Source of the DNA: Pseudoneurospora amorphoporcata
Taxonomy: Eukaryota > Ascomycota > Sordariomycetes > Sordariales > Sordariaceae
Direction: 5' to 3'
Length of the DNA stretch: 64,000 nt
Assembly (NCBI GenBank): GCA_033297205.1
Contig: MU859146.1
Location: 62,001-126,000, forward strand
Of the stretch, positions 46,390-56,768 are shown piece after piece. Numbering within the stretch: the first letter of the stretch is position 1; each line of letters begins with the position of its first letter. A program made the position numbers and the translations under genes. The notes below the pieces were generated by a model. That model did not search any database and was not told the origin of the DNA. It saw only the letters and a program-made list of their open reading frames with translations.

Positions 46390-47377
46390 TTATGCCTTGG
46401 CAGAGGGAGACTGAACGTGGCCCTTGCCGTTGTAACCCTCGGAGGTGAGACCGGTAATGGGGTCGGACTTCTGGGCCTGTTGTTTGGGTAGATATATGCG
46501 TTAGTTGGTCTGTTTTCCTACAGGGAGTCAAAAAGAGCTGACGCACCGTGAGGTACTCGTTGGTAGCCTCCTGCCACTCCTTGGTCATGGTGGAAGGAGC
46601 GGGCTTGGCGAAAGAGCGCATGGTAGCGAAGATGATCAAAGAGAGGAGGACACCAGCGGCAGTGTAGGCGAAGACCTTCTTCTGCTCGCCGGGAGGGGGG
46701 AGAGCGCGGGGGCCGTGGGGACCGAAGGCGATGTAGTAGGCTGCATTGGTAGAGAAGTGTATGTCAGTCTTTCTGTGGTCTGGGCCCTGCGTGTCTCTTG
46801 AGACGACCTTGATGGTAGTCATGATGCTGCCGCTTGTCGTCGGAGTTTCCCTCCTCTTCTCCTCCAATGTAGCGCAACCATGATTTCCGCGGCCTCACCC
46901 CAGCTTCCCCACCAACCCATCACTCATCCGATAACCTCCTAACCGGCAAAATCCATTTCCGACTAACGATCCCAAAGCTGCTCTGAGCTCGTGGAGCTTG
47001 TTTTGAAGCTCGGGGTTGTCGCAGAGTGAGGGTGAAGGGGGGGCTTCGGGGGCGGGCGTTGGTGATGCAACTAGCTCGGAGCTTGGACGGTCGAGCTCCA
47101 CCCGGCATTTCGCCAACCTTTTGTTCCACCTTTCTCACTTACCAGCCTTCTTCTCCTGGAGGGTAAGCTCGGCCCAGTTCTCCTTCATGCGGTCGCGGAG
47201 AGCCATCCAGAGCTCAGCCTGCTCCTGCATGGGCATCTGCTCCCATCTCTTCTCAATGTTGGCGAGCGTGGGGTTGGAGAGGGCGGTGGTGGAAGCGGCG
47301 CGGACGGCGACGGTGGGCTTAGCGGCGCGAACGGCGACGTTGCGCACAAGGGCCGAGACGGTAGGAGTGCGAAGCAT
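46390..47377 (-). CDS. cox-5: Cytochrome c oxidase subunit 5, mitochondrial
   Basis: Three exons, 47377-47143, 46740-46547 and 46476-46390, with introns of 402 nt (46741-47142) and 70 nt (46477-46546), give 171 residues. The presequence is MLRTPTVSALVRNVAVRAAK. The mature part includes SNPTLANIEKRWEQMPMQEQ, then KAAYYIAFGPHGPRALPPPGEQ, a single transmembrane helix (VFAYTAAGVLLSLIIFATM) and the C-terminal AQKSDPITGLTSEGYNGKGH. This is the nucleus-encoded subunit called COX4 in mammals and COX5a/b in yeast, which regulates complex IV in the inner membrane. It matches my memory of the N. crassa protein closely. Intron 1 is unusually long for this organism group. Confidence 0.96.
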
Positions 47378-48320
47378 GGTGACGGCGGTTTGTCGGATTG
47401 ACCGAGGATTAGGAAGTCGGGAGGATCGAAGTCAGGAGTGGAGATGGGTCCAATTGAGTCGCCCGCGTGCGTGGTCGGAGTCGGGAGCTCGTTCGTCGTC
47501 GGTGATTTTGTGCGAGGAGTGAAGTCATGCAAGGACGAGCTTTTTTTTGGGCGAACGGGATTCGTAGGCGAAACGGGCTGCGGTCTCAGCTCGGAACTCG
47601 AGGAATGGGCATGGCCTGATGCCCACTTTGCTCCCGTCCCCTCCTCTGAATGCAGTGCCCGCCAGTGGGCAACACCCCCAAACCCAAGCGCTATCAGACT
47701 GTCACAGTAAAGCTTGGGGCCCCGTATCTTCCCGGAGCCAATTCACGGCAGGCTGTCCAGGGCTGCCTGGCAAGTGTCTTTTGCGTGTCTGGCGCTCAGA
47801 AACGGAGCCCCGCACCTGCAATCCCATACTTTTGACAGCTGGCACGGACCGCCTCGGTTTCCACACCATGGACGTTTTGGGCTGCAGATGTTGACTTGGG
47901 GATGATGACGATTCATTCTGGCAACTGAATGGAAGCGCAACTGAGAAACGGAACTCACATGCCAGATGTGATTCTATCTATACTCAACCCAACATCTTCA
48001 AGGTCTCACAAAGCTCATTGTTTGCTTTCCCGGAGTGTGATACACGGCAGGTCCTTTAGACGCATCGAAACCCTAGCGAGATTTTGATTTTATTTTAAAA
48101 AGTTATTCGCCATGGGCCCAGTGTTGTTTTTCGGCAGAACGGAAGTGAAGCCGTGAATTTCTTTCAACTACTTCTCCCAATCGTTCATTAAGGTACCTTT
48201 GAGTAAACGAGGAGTTAAACCAGCGTGCATTGACATTTCTCAGAGATCCCATGTGCCTTGGCCTATTAGACTTAGGGGGTTATGGTATTTGCTTTCTCAT
48301 CTCCATGCTAACATTCCATC
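47378..48320. other. cox-5 upstream region
   Basis: About 0.94 kb, presumably containing the cox-5 promoter and 5' UTR and the 3' UTR of the small gene that follows. No other gene seen. Confidence 0.5.
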
Positions 48321-48633
48321 TCAGTTCTTGGTCTCGGTCTCTTGGTTCTTGATCTCATATGGGGAAGGCTTGGCCGGGGGACTATCGTTCATGTCAGTCA
48401 CCCTGTCTTGACAGCACCTCAATGTTTTCATAAAGCATAATCTCACCCAAGGTTTAGGCCTTCACGCTTGTCCTTCTCTGCCTGGAGACTGGGGGCAAAC
48501 GTATAGTATCCTGCAGAGATGTTAGACCTCGTCTTTCTATGTAAGCACAAAGCATGTCCAATCAAAGCGAACCATTTACGATGCCAAAGGTTACTACTAA
48601 ACCAATGGTGATGATCTTCTTGCCGTTGAGCAT
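48321..48633 (-). CDS. Small three-exon membrane protein, unidentified
   Basis: Exons 48633-48573, 48510-48447 and 48381-48321 give 61 residues. Intron 1 is 62 nt (donor GTTCGC, branch GTCTAAC, acceptor TGCAG). Intron 2 is 65 nt (donor GTGAGA, branch ACTGAC, acceptor GATAG). The predicted protein starts MLNGKKIITIGLVVTFGIVN, a basic start leading straight into one membrane helix, followed by YYTFAPSLQAEKDKREG and a short polar tail ending NQETETKN. The layout resembles small inner-mitochondrial-membrane proteins and respiratory-chain assembly factors, and cox-5 lies next door on the same strand, but the family is not identified and location is inferred. All three exons stay in frame only with this splice pattern. 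The weaker point is the GTTCGC donor. The start lies 490 bases from the divergent MUS7 start. Confidence 0.55.
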
Positions 48634-49123
48634 TTTGACTTGTTGTGGTTGGCTTTAATGGCTTTGTTGATGATGACTGCCACTCCGTTTGACCGGATTG
48701 AATATCAAGTGGAAACTCTACCCGTGCCAGTGAGATCGAGAACGCTGAGCCCCTTGCAAAAAGCTTCCAGCGTTTCGTCGGGTCCGTCCCTGCAACGGCA
48801 ATAACAACGGTAGCACAGGCTGCACAGCTCCATCCCGCCGGCCGTTGCAGTCTGTTTATTAACCCCGGTCCAATGCATGCAAGCAATGACGCGTGGGCAA
48901 TTGAAAATCATTAAACACAGCTAGCGCACAGACCACTTTTCTCTTCCACGGCGCGTCTCCCAGTGTTTGTGGGCGCGTCTCAACCTTGAAAGCATACATT
49001 GTTGCCTGCCTAGACGACCAGCCATTCGCCTCCCATATGTGTCAAGGGCCCAATTCGAGTTGCCCTGCGAACGAGATCCGAACGACGAAAAGAATGTCCC
49101 CGACGACATGAACAGCAAAAGTC
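48634..49123. promoter_or_regulatory. Divergent promoter region, small gene/MUS7
   Basis: 490 bases between opposing start codons. Two ATGs precede the MUS7 start: 49094 (a 5-codon frame ending at 49111) and 49108 (an out-of-frame reading that overlaps the MUS7 start and ends at 49194). The stop of the first overlaps the start of the second as ATGA. Confidence 0.55.
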
Positions 49124-52100
49124 ATGAAAAACTGGAGGGAATTGGGCGAAGTGCCGGGTTCGGACGAGGACGACGACAGCAGCTTCGACGATGATGATAT
49201 CGATATCGGCAACTTGGACCTAATCATTTCCGACCCCGAGCCGCAAAGTGTCAAGCTTCCCGAGAGCGCACTTGTCAATTCCGTGGGAAAGGATGGAAAG
49301 GAACGAGAAACTCGGCCAGATGAAGGACGACAGAGCCCTGCGACCCAAGACGTCGACATCTTGAAAGCGCCCCAGGACGAGCCTCAACATTCGGCGAAGC
49401 CAAAGACGGTTGTGGAGGACATATGGGATATTCCAAGCTCTCCGATAATACAAAACTCGCCCAGACAACCTTCAGCTCCTCAGCCCGTGAACGAACTTGC
49501 GCGCAAAACAAGCCCCGTACCAAACGAAAAGGCCGATGACTCGGAAGACTCCCCGTTGTCTCCTGCAAGAAGCGATATCTGGTCATTGCCCTCTCTGTCC
49601 CAATCCCAAGATGCGAAAAACTCCGATTTGCCGGTTCTGGAGGTTAGGATACCGCAGACGATACCTGGGAGGGAATTATACTTGAAGGATGACGTACCGA
49701 AGAGCCCAACTAGGGAGGAACCTACTACAATTCCTTCGTCGCCCTCCTCGGACGGTACGGCTACACACAGGCCATGCCAAGTATCGCAAGCTATATCCGA
49801 CCAGCCCCGAAGTGATGGATCTGCACTGGGTGATCACGAAGATGGTGAACAGACGACAGGTCGACGTTCTCTCCGCCCACGGAAGCCTATCCAACAACAT
49901 CCATATCTCTTGGAAAATGTTCGGTACGCAAAAGTTATGAAGTCCCATGGCATCAAGCCTATCAAGGTGGTATTGCAAGATTCTCAGCGGAAGAGGAAGG
50001 CTCATGAAGAGGACTCGCAAGAGCAAGATTTCCTTGATGAAGAGAGCCAAGAGACAACTCGGGGCGAACCCACACAGGTCACAGAAGAAAGCGGCCCAAT
50101 CCTTTGGGATGGTGATGACGAGTTAGCTCTAACGCCTTCGCCGTTAAAGACGTCGTCTCCGGCTCGCCATTTACGTGCTAGTAGCGTGTTGAACAGTGGT
50201 AACCAGACGGATAATACAGCCCTGTCCGATGAAGACGAATTCCCTGATTTGGACCAACTCCGATCCAGACCCTCCGAGGCACACATAAGACTCCTAAAGC
50301 GACAAAGCTCCAATCTTCTGTCAGCGAAGCGCAAGAAACAGCGGACTGTGTCTAATTCCCCACTAACTGTTTCTCCAATTGGACGTCTGAGGATACCGCC
50401 AGTGTCGATATGGGACCTCTCACCGTCTCCAACTACGCCTCGGGCGCCTGTCGAGCCATCGCAGGATCTGGGGCTTACACAACGACCGGACCTCCAGAGG
50501 CAGGCAAGATCCCCTGTGACGTCTCCTACAAGACCCGTACAGACCATCGAAGCACTTCAAGAACCAGCCGGATCCCCCATATTCATCAGAGACGATAGCG
50601 ACAGTCCTGCTAGCGAAGATAGTGACCTGGAATCTTTGTCTGCGCTACCTCACTCAGACAGTGAGTCTGATGTTGTTCGCGAGACTGGCCGGAGAATCCG
50701 TGGTGTGCTGCCGGCATCATGGCTGCGACTGGACCAGAAGAAAGATGGGCCCGCTGCTCGCCAAAATGCCAAAAAGGATCATGAACCTCCAATAGATCGA
50801 GTCAATCGAAAAGGCGTTGCTCTTCCCAAACAAACTTCCCCGAAAAGGCTAGCTGCGACCCAGTTCCCGTTCGACTTTGGCGATGAATCCGAAGAAGATG
50901 CAACTCAAGCCCAAACCAGGGCTCCAGCTATTAGTCGATCTAGTCCAACACGGCCTACTCGTCAGGTCATAACTCTGGATGATGATGACGATGGCTTCAT
51001 GATCGAGGAAGACTTCATCGATGCTATGCTAGCTGGGCGAAGGAAAAGGGCTGGCTCCCCTGGTCTGTCACGGGGCGCAAAGAAGCTGAAGACCAGTAAA
51101 GCCACTCGACAACCAAAGATAACCCAGTCATTCTCCAGGTCAAAGAGTGCGTCTGGCGCATTACCGTCGGCTAAAGGCACAGCGAAACCTTTCCGCAAGC
51201 CAAGAGGTGGTACCTCCGCAAAACCTAGTTCCAGAAAAAGAGCAGCAACACCGCCGCTTCTCAGTATCTTGGACGTCATCGAACATAATGCCCCCAAATT
51301 CCTCAAAATTGCAGCTCGTTCAGTCAAGAAAAGGTCGGATTTGGGCAAGAGCAGTCCCACTAGAAAGGCTATCAGGTTCGCTAATCGACAAGACAACATT
51401 GATGCACTCTCTACTCTTCGGGACTGGAAGTCCGGCAAGACAAGGCCGCGAGTGGCAGCGCCGCCAAGGAAGAGGTCTGAGCCGAAACCTACTAGAGCAG
51501 TCCTCGGGGAGGTATCTAACAATGTGGAGCGCCAGCCTTCATCGACACAACCGCTACCTTCCTCACTGCTCCCGCGTAAGCTGGTTGTCAAGAAAGCCAG
51601 CGCAAGGAAACCCGCGACAACCAACCCTGATGGGCTGAGGTCAATGTCAAGGCAGCCGTCGCGAACTACGATTTCTGAACGCGGCCCGGCCATACGACAA
51701 GCGCAGCTGGAAATGAGCATATATGAGGATCCGCAGAAACGGCTTAAGAACAAGAAACGATCTCTTGATGCTCTCTTCAGGCAAGACCGAAGAGCACAGC
51801 GCGCGCCGAGCCTTGATCTCTTGGAGCGCGTTCTTGATGAGGGTGGAGCTACATCGCCGCAACCATTCGTTTTGGAAGGACAGGACGATCCTGTCACCGA
51901 GGTTGCACCTGTCAATCCTAAGCCCAAGGTCACAAACGACAAATCCCGGTATCGCAAGAGACGTGCGCCTCAGCATGTCGATGTTGAAGCCCCGCAGTAC
52001 ACTCGAGCAGATGATCCTTTGCCGGCTGCCTTTGCCGTAGTTGAGGAGCAAGCCAAGACAAAAGACGTTGATAAACTCAGTGGGCTGGGGCCGTATGGGA

Positions 52101-55100
52101 CACAGTATACCCACCATTTTGAGGTGTTCCCCCTTGAGCATGGTACTTTCTTCCATGAGAGTACCATTATTGGACGCGGCTACGTCAAGAAGGCAGTCGA
52201 GTCCGGGTTTTCAGAGAGGATTCGCCGGCCAAGACCAACTGTGTCTTTCCTCTTCCAAGGGCAGTCACTTAACTGGGGCATGTGGGATGGTCAAGTCTCG
52301 TCAGAGCTTGGTATACTTGTCGACTGGGTGGCGGAGCAGCTTGAAGCCGGAAGTAAGGATGATACGGCGTTCGCGGGTCGCCAAGCTACCGATGCAGCTA
52401 ATTTTGTCTTGGAGTATGTCCTCGATGCACTTCGGGTTCAGGATGACATCGGCCAAAAGGCATTCGTGTCCAGGTGGTTGGAAGTCATGGCGAGCTTCGT
52501 GAGTCGGTTCGAGGCGCTTGACTGGTCGCCATTGCGTGAGCAAACCAGAAAGACGTTCGTGGATATAGCTACCCGCTTGTGCCTGGCGATGCTTCCGGTC
52601 TACCTGATGGCACAGTCATCTGGCGATGATCCCTTACAAAGCATGAAGCTTGAAGGACTTCTCACCGAGCTTTCCAAAATTACCATCACTGGAGCGCTGA
52701 GCTGTGGGCTTGAGGATGCTAGGACTCTTTATGGCGAGCTACAGCGTCCGTCTTTTCGAGAACGCGGTATTCGGCCGACCCAGGTGCTTGCTATCTGTTG
52801 GGTCGTTCTGATGCATACCTTGGAAAGCGCCGGTATTCCGCGGAGTACGTTCTGGGATGTTGTTCAGTCAGTCATGCTCACGCCTGACGTCGTGTCCGGG
52901 TCGGATGCTCAAGTGTCTGAGCGCCTTTGGCAAGACATGTTCACATTGCTGCCTCTGGGCGAAATTGACAACATGGGTGTCCTGCTTCCGGGTTTGAGAA
53001 ACACCGTTCCCTTGGAGGGCTGGGCACTCCCTCAGAAGCTTATGAAGCGCGTGTTCGAGCTGTACAAGTCCAACCAGCGTCAGTCCCCTAGCTTTAACGA
53101 GTACTGCCGGGCTTTGATCGGCCGCTGCTACTTCCTGGTCCAACAATGGGGCTGGCGCAGGTGTACTGGGATCATCGGCACTATCTTCGACTTCTTTGGC
53201 TCACAAAATCTCTGCCACTTGAGGAACGAGCAGGTCTACAAGTCTCCTCTCTTTCTGGAAGAGCTTGCTAGTGGCCCTTCTCTGGCCATTGAGCCGGAAG
53301 ATCGTTGCTTTCACATCTTCATCAAACTGTTGGCTCTGACCATTCAGCATCTCAAGCAACTGGGGCGGACAAAGGATATCCGGAATCTTGTGGCAAGAAC
53401 ACTTCCCAACCATGACCGGCAGTATCTCAAAGAGGACACGATACACGAACGCGACCTTGCTGCCTTGAGGAACCATCATGATCTCCTCTGCACCCTGTTC
53501 TGGGCTGCCCCGCCCGATCTTAGGCCGCGCGTTGACTTGATCGAGCGACTGATCACTCCTAGCAATGCTCACAAGGAGGCTTGCTTGATCAATATCCGAG
53601 CATGGAGTCAGCTCGCTCGCCTCATCGTGTCTAATGGTGAAGGCAGCGCTGCGTTCAGACCGTTTACCACATGGAGGAACAACGTGTTCAACCAGATCTT
53701 GGACCAGTACATGTCTGCAGAGTCCGATATCGAGCAGCAGTTTAGGGCGCTGTCTGCAGAGAATATGCGCAGCATCGATGCAGCATGGCGGGACGAGCTG
53801 ATAACAAAAAATAAAGCAACGGCCCTGGACATTCTTCACGCTTCAGCCAAAGCTTCTCTCGATGTGCTCAAGCACGCAAAGACTCTCGAGGCAGCCATGT
53901 ACACGCTGAACGTCACTCAGTTGCAAAAGATGTGTACTACCCTGCATTTTGGCTCTCCGGGCTTTGACTGGGGTATTCTCAATGTGGCACTCGATACGCA
54001 CGAGCACTTCCTGGGCTGGATTGAAAAGTCTTCTGAGGAGCAGTACTCTAGCAATGAGTCTAATGCAGATGTCGACCCGGGTCAGTTGGAGGATGCCATC
54101 CTGCTGCTTCGCGAGAAGCTCACCAAAGAGTTCTTCTGGATGGCCAGGGAATTACTCGCCTTACCAGTGAAGGCACTCACAACCTTGGGCAAGCAAACCG
54201 AGCAGGTCGCCTGTACCGAGAAGACGGTGACGCTGGCTGCCAAACTAGCCGCCCGGTTCATCCAGGAGCGAGTCACCCAGGTGCTGCCCTACTTCCAGCC
54301 CGGCAAGTACGGACTCTTCCCCGACATCCCCAAGAACATGACCGGTCCAGAGAGGAGATGGCTCCCGCTCTTCATCGCCACTCTCGTCAAGAAGAACGTC
54401 TTCGACTTCAAAGACATGGAAACCAACATCCTCTCCCTCTGGATCCAGTCCATCATCAAGCCCATGCGCTTCCTCGGCTACGAGACCTACCTCGCCGAAG
54501 TCCTCCAGCAGCGCGGCCTCCCTTTCCTCATAGGGGCAGACGTCTCAGCCGGCATGACGCCAGACTACAACATCCATCTAGACCTCTTCTCCCGCGCAAT
54601 TCATTACATGCGCAAGGCTCTCCGGGGAGGCGCGGTCACGCCAGCGCCAGGCGCAACCCCATCGGCCCCATTCACAGCAGCAGCAGCATCGTCATCATCA
54701 GCCCAGTCCATCCGCCGCCAAAGAGAAGAATTCTCGCAAACCCTCCAACTAGCCATGACCAAAATCAGGGAAGACCTCTCCATTCTCCATTCCGATCCCG
54801 GAATTTCCAGAGAAGAACACAAAAACTACATGACCTTCACCCACTCCCTCATCTCCCTCGTCAAATCGCACGGCGTCGGCATCGTCGTCGTCGACCCCTT
54901 TTTCCTGACCCCCTCAGACTCGTATTCCCCACCTTTACAAGACCCACAACTGCACACGGCGGGGATAATGGCTTACGGCGTCCGCTTATCCGAAAAAGAA
55001 GCGCCGGCTGCTACTTGTAGCCAGCTGTTTTGGTACTTGTTTAATAACTTTAAGGTGGCGCTGGCTAATGATGGGCTGAGAGAGGAACGACTAATATTGG

Positions 55101-56191
55101 AAAGAGCGTTGGGGGATGTCAAGATGACGGGGGGCAAGGAGTTCATGACGTTCATGTTGGAGGTCATGTTACCTGTTGTTGTGCAGGTTGCGGGTCACAG
55201 GGTTGGGGACCAGCAAGATGGAGAAGAGGGCGAGGGCGGGTTTGGGTCGGAGGAGGTGTTGTTGGAGTGTTATGCGGGGGCGGTGGTGGGGGTGTTGACG
55301 AGGAGTTGCGTGCCGAGGGAGTTGAGCGGGGAGGATGTAGAGGTGCATGTTGTTGAAGTCCTAAAGAGCGTGGTGTGGTGGTGTGAGGAGTTGTGGAGGA
55401 GGAAGAGTAGAGGGAGGGGAGCTGGAATGGGAAGGGAGGAGGTAAAGAGGAAGGATTTGGCGGTTTTCAATCAGTTGGTTGGGTTGTGTGTTGCGCTCCA
55501 GCCGAGTATCATTCCGGTGGTGCTTAGCCATAGTAAGAAACAGAGGGAGGAGATGAAGGCGTTGGTGGACATGGTTCAGGTAGTGTCGCGGTTGTTTGAT
55601 GCGGCGAGGGAGTGTATCCGACGGTTTATCCTCCCGGAGCGAAAGCCGGAGGGCCGAGGGCGAGGAAGAGCGGCTGCTGGTCTGGATCTGGATCTGGAAG
55701 AAGGCCCCGACCTTGTGGAAGTGGATGAAAACCAGGACAACAACGGATTCATTCGAGTCGAAGGCCTTCTGGCAGGACTACGGCCACCTCCCACATCTTC
55801 CTCCCAACAGCAGGGCGGCCAGGCGAGGTTTGTTAACCCGCGTGTGCAGGGACATGTCACTTCCATGGTCAAGGATATGTCAAACAACTGGATCGTATCC
55901 GATGGTCGAGTTACTGCACGGCTTGCTGCCGCTGCCGGTGGCCCCGCGAGAATACTCCCTAGGCAGCAGCAGTTACCATCAAGCACGCAGTCTTCTACTG
56001 CTGGTGCCAGCGCCGCTCCGACTGGAAGCCAGGGGACCGGCTACACAGTTAGGGACAGAGAGGCGCTGCTGCGGGATCTATATGCCCGGCTTGGGGAGTG
56101 GAAGTTGGGTGAGTGGACTAGTGATACTCTCGATCACCAGAGAGAGAGGAGGAGGTTGTGGGATGATGAGATGTTTTATGGTTTAGTGTAG
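49124..56191 (+). CDS. MUS7: MUS7/MMS22-family DNA repair protein
   Basis: Uninterrupted frame of 2355 codons. The opening MKNWRELGEVPGSDEDDDSS is characteristic of the fungal Mus7/Mms22 family: a short conserved N-terminal motif, then an acidic stretch. About 900 residues of Ser/Pro/Lys-rich, probably disordered sequence follow. From about residue 980 (LSGLGPYGTQYTHHFEVFPL, GTFFHESTIIGRGYVKKAV) to the end lies the large helical MUS7/MMS22 domain. Family members act with the Rtt101/Cul8-type ubiquitin ligase or with Mus81-linked pathways to rescue damaged replication forks in the nucleus. Length is in the family's range. Gly/Arg- and Gln-rich low-complexity segments occur near the C terminus (about 2160-2310). 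The ATG at 49124 is the only one that includes the conserved opening. Confidence 0.88.
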   Translation: MKNWRELGEVPGSDEDDDSSFDDDDIDIGNLDLIISDPEPQSVKLPESALVNSVGKDGKERETRPDEGRQSPATQDVDILKAPQDEPQHSAKPKTVVEDIWDIPSSPIIQNSPRQPSAPQPVNELARKTSPVPNEKADDSEDSPLSPARSDIWSLPSLSQSQDAKNSDLPVLEVRIPQTIPGRELYLKDDVPKSPTREEPTTIPSSPSSDGTATHRPCQVSQAISDQPRSDGSALGDHEDGEQTTGRRSLRPRKPIQQHPYLLENVRYAKVMKSHGIKPIKVVLQDSQRKRKAHEEDSQEQDFLDEESQETTRGEPTQVTEESGPILWDGDDELALTPSPLKTSSPARHLRASSVLNSGNQTDNTALSDEDEFPDLDQLRSRPSEAHIRLLKRQSSNLLSAKRKKQRTVSNSPLTVSPIGRLRIPPVSIWDLSPSPTTPRAPVEPSQDLGLTQRPDLQRQARSPVTSPTRPVQTIEALQEPAGSPIFIRDDSDSPASEDSDLESLSALPHSDSESDVVRETGRRIRGVLPASWLRLDQKKDGPAARQNAKKDHEPPIDRVNRKGVALPKQTSPKRLAATQFPFDFGDESEEDATQAQTRAPAISRSSPTRPTRQVITLDDDDDGFMIEEDFIDAMLAGRRKRAGSPGLSRGAKKLKTSKATRQPKITQSFSRSKSASGALPSAKGTAKPFRKPRGGTSAKPSSRKRAATPPLLSILDVIEHNAPKFLKIAARSVKKRSDLGKSSPTRKAIRFANRQDNIDALSTLRDWKSGKTRPRVAAPPRKRSEPKPTRAVLGEVSNNVERQPSSTQPLPSSLLPRKLVVKKASARKPATTNPDGLRSMSRQPSRTTISERGPAIRQAQLEMSIYEDPQKRLKNKKRSLDALFRQDRRAQRAPSLDLLERVLDEGGATSPQPFVLEGQDDPVTEVAPVNPKPKVTNDKSRYRKRRAPQHVDVEAPQYTRADDPLPAAFAVVEEQAKTKDVDKLSGLGPYGTQYTHHFEVFPLEHGTFFHESTIIGRGYVKKAVESGFSERIRRPRPTVSFLFQGQSLNWGMWDGQVSSELGILVDWVAEQLEAGSKDDTAFAGRQATDAANFVLEYVLDALRVQDDIGQKAFVSRWLEVMASFVSRFEALDWSPLREQTRKTFVDIATRLCLAMLPVYLMAQSSGDDPLQSMKLEGLLTELSKITITGALSCGLEDARTLYGELQRPSFRERGIRPTQVLAICWVVLMHTLESAGIPRSTFWDVVQSVMLTPDVVSGSDAQVSERLWQDMFTLLPLGEIDNMGVLLPGLRNTVPLEGWALPQKLMKRVFELYKSNQRQSPSFNEYCRALIGRCYFLVQQWGWRRCTGIIGTIFDFFGSQNLCHLRNEQVYKSPLFLEELASGPSLAIEPEDRCFHIFIKLLALTIQHLKQLGRTKDIRNLVARTLPNHDRQYLKEDTIHERDLAALRNHHDLLCTLFWAAPPDLRPRVDLIERLITPSNAHKEACLINIRAWSQLARLIVSNGEGSAAFRPFTTWRNNVFNQILDQYMSAESDIEQQFRALSAENMRSIDAAWRDELITKNKATALDILHASAKASLDVLKHAKTLEAAMYTLNVTQLQKMCTTLHFGSPGFDWGILNVALDTHEHFLGWIEKSSEEQYSSNESNADVDPGQLEDAILLLREKLTKEFFWMARELLALPVKALTTLGKQTEQVACTEKTVTLAAKLAARFIQERVTQVLPYFQPGKYGLFPDIPKNMTGPERRWLPLFIATLVKKNVFDFKDMETNILSLWIQSIIKPMRFLGYETYLAEVLQQRGLPFLIGADVSAGMTPDYNIHLDLFSRAIHYMRKALRGGAVTPAPGATPSAPFTAAAASSSSAQSIRRQREEFSQTLQLAMTKIREDLSILHSDPGISREEHKNYMTFTHSLISLVKSHGVGIVVVDPFFLTPSDSYSPPLQDPQLHTAGIMAYGVRLSEKEAPAATCSQLFWYLFNNFKVALANDGLREERLILERALGDVKMTGGKEFMTFMLEVMLPVVVQVAGHRVGDQQDGEEGEGGFGSEEVLLECYAGAVVGVLTRSCVPRELSGEDVEVHVVEVLKSVVWWCEELWRRKSRGRGAGMGREEVKRKDLAVFNQLVGLCVALQPSIIPVVLSHSKKQREEMKALVDMVQVVSRLFDAARECIRRFILPERKPEGRGRGRAAAGLDLDLEEGPDLVEVDENQDNNGFIRVEGLLAGLRPPPTSSSQQQGGQARFVNPRVQGHVTSMVKDMSNNWIVSDGRVTARLAAAAGGPARILPRQQQLPSSTQSSTAGASAAPTGSQGTGYTVRDREALLRDLYARLGEWKLGEWTSDTLDHQRERRRLWDDEMFYGLV

Positions 56192-56768
56192 AACTAGGCC
56201 GGGCAAAGGGCGTTGAGGTTGTTATGATGGTTTTTTTTAAGAGGTTATCAGCATGAAGCAAGCAATGGAGACACGGATATGTCGGCGTGCAAAACGGCTC
56301 TTGGATAATGCAAAAGTAATAGAGGAATCGTTTAATACCTCTGGTAGGTTATGAGGTCCGTATCCGAAAACCTTAATAAGTCGTGATGTCTATGGTGCCC
56401 GTTGTTGCTGCTATCAACAACCTTGGAACCTCAAGCGGGTGCCATTACAGGCATGCTTCAGTGGACTTTAGCGGGGTCAGCGGCTTATTTAAACTAACGG
56501 CCGGGGGACATTTTGCCGGCCGGCAACGGATAACAGTGGAGGCATGGAATCCTTGCATCGGTCCATTACAGAAGCTCCATTCCATTGCCTCCCGTCGTGT
56601 TCACCTGGGCCATCCCACCATCCACATCCACATCAACCTCACCCACCCGCTTCACTGACGCAATCACATGTATTATTATATACACATAGCGAACGGCTGC
56701 CGGTAAACTGCAACATAATACATACAACCTATGAGAGTCGCCAATCACCCCAATTGATACCTCCCCCA
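56192..56768. other. MUS7 3' / AAA ATPase 5' region
   Basis: 577 bases between tandem genes. From 56544 an in-frame, stop-free extension (Pro/His/Ser-rich) precedes the AAA ATPase start. It is judged to be 5' UTR. Confidence 0.5.
56731..56757 (+). promoter_or_regulatory. 8-codon uORF just upstream of the AAA ATPase start
   Basis: ATG at 56731 and TGA at 56755-56757 enclose eight codons, ending 11 bases before the main ATG at 56769. The gap is too short for efficient reinitiation, so if the leader includes it the uORF would repress translation or rely on leaky scanning. Transcript start is unknown. Confidence 0.4.

Noticed and set aside
56544..56768. In-frame N-terminal extension of the AAA ATPase
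   Set aside because: Pro/His-rich sequence ahead of a clear mitochondrial presequence that starts at 56769.
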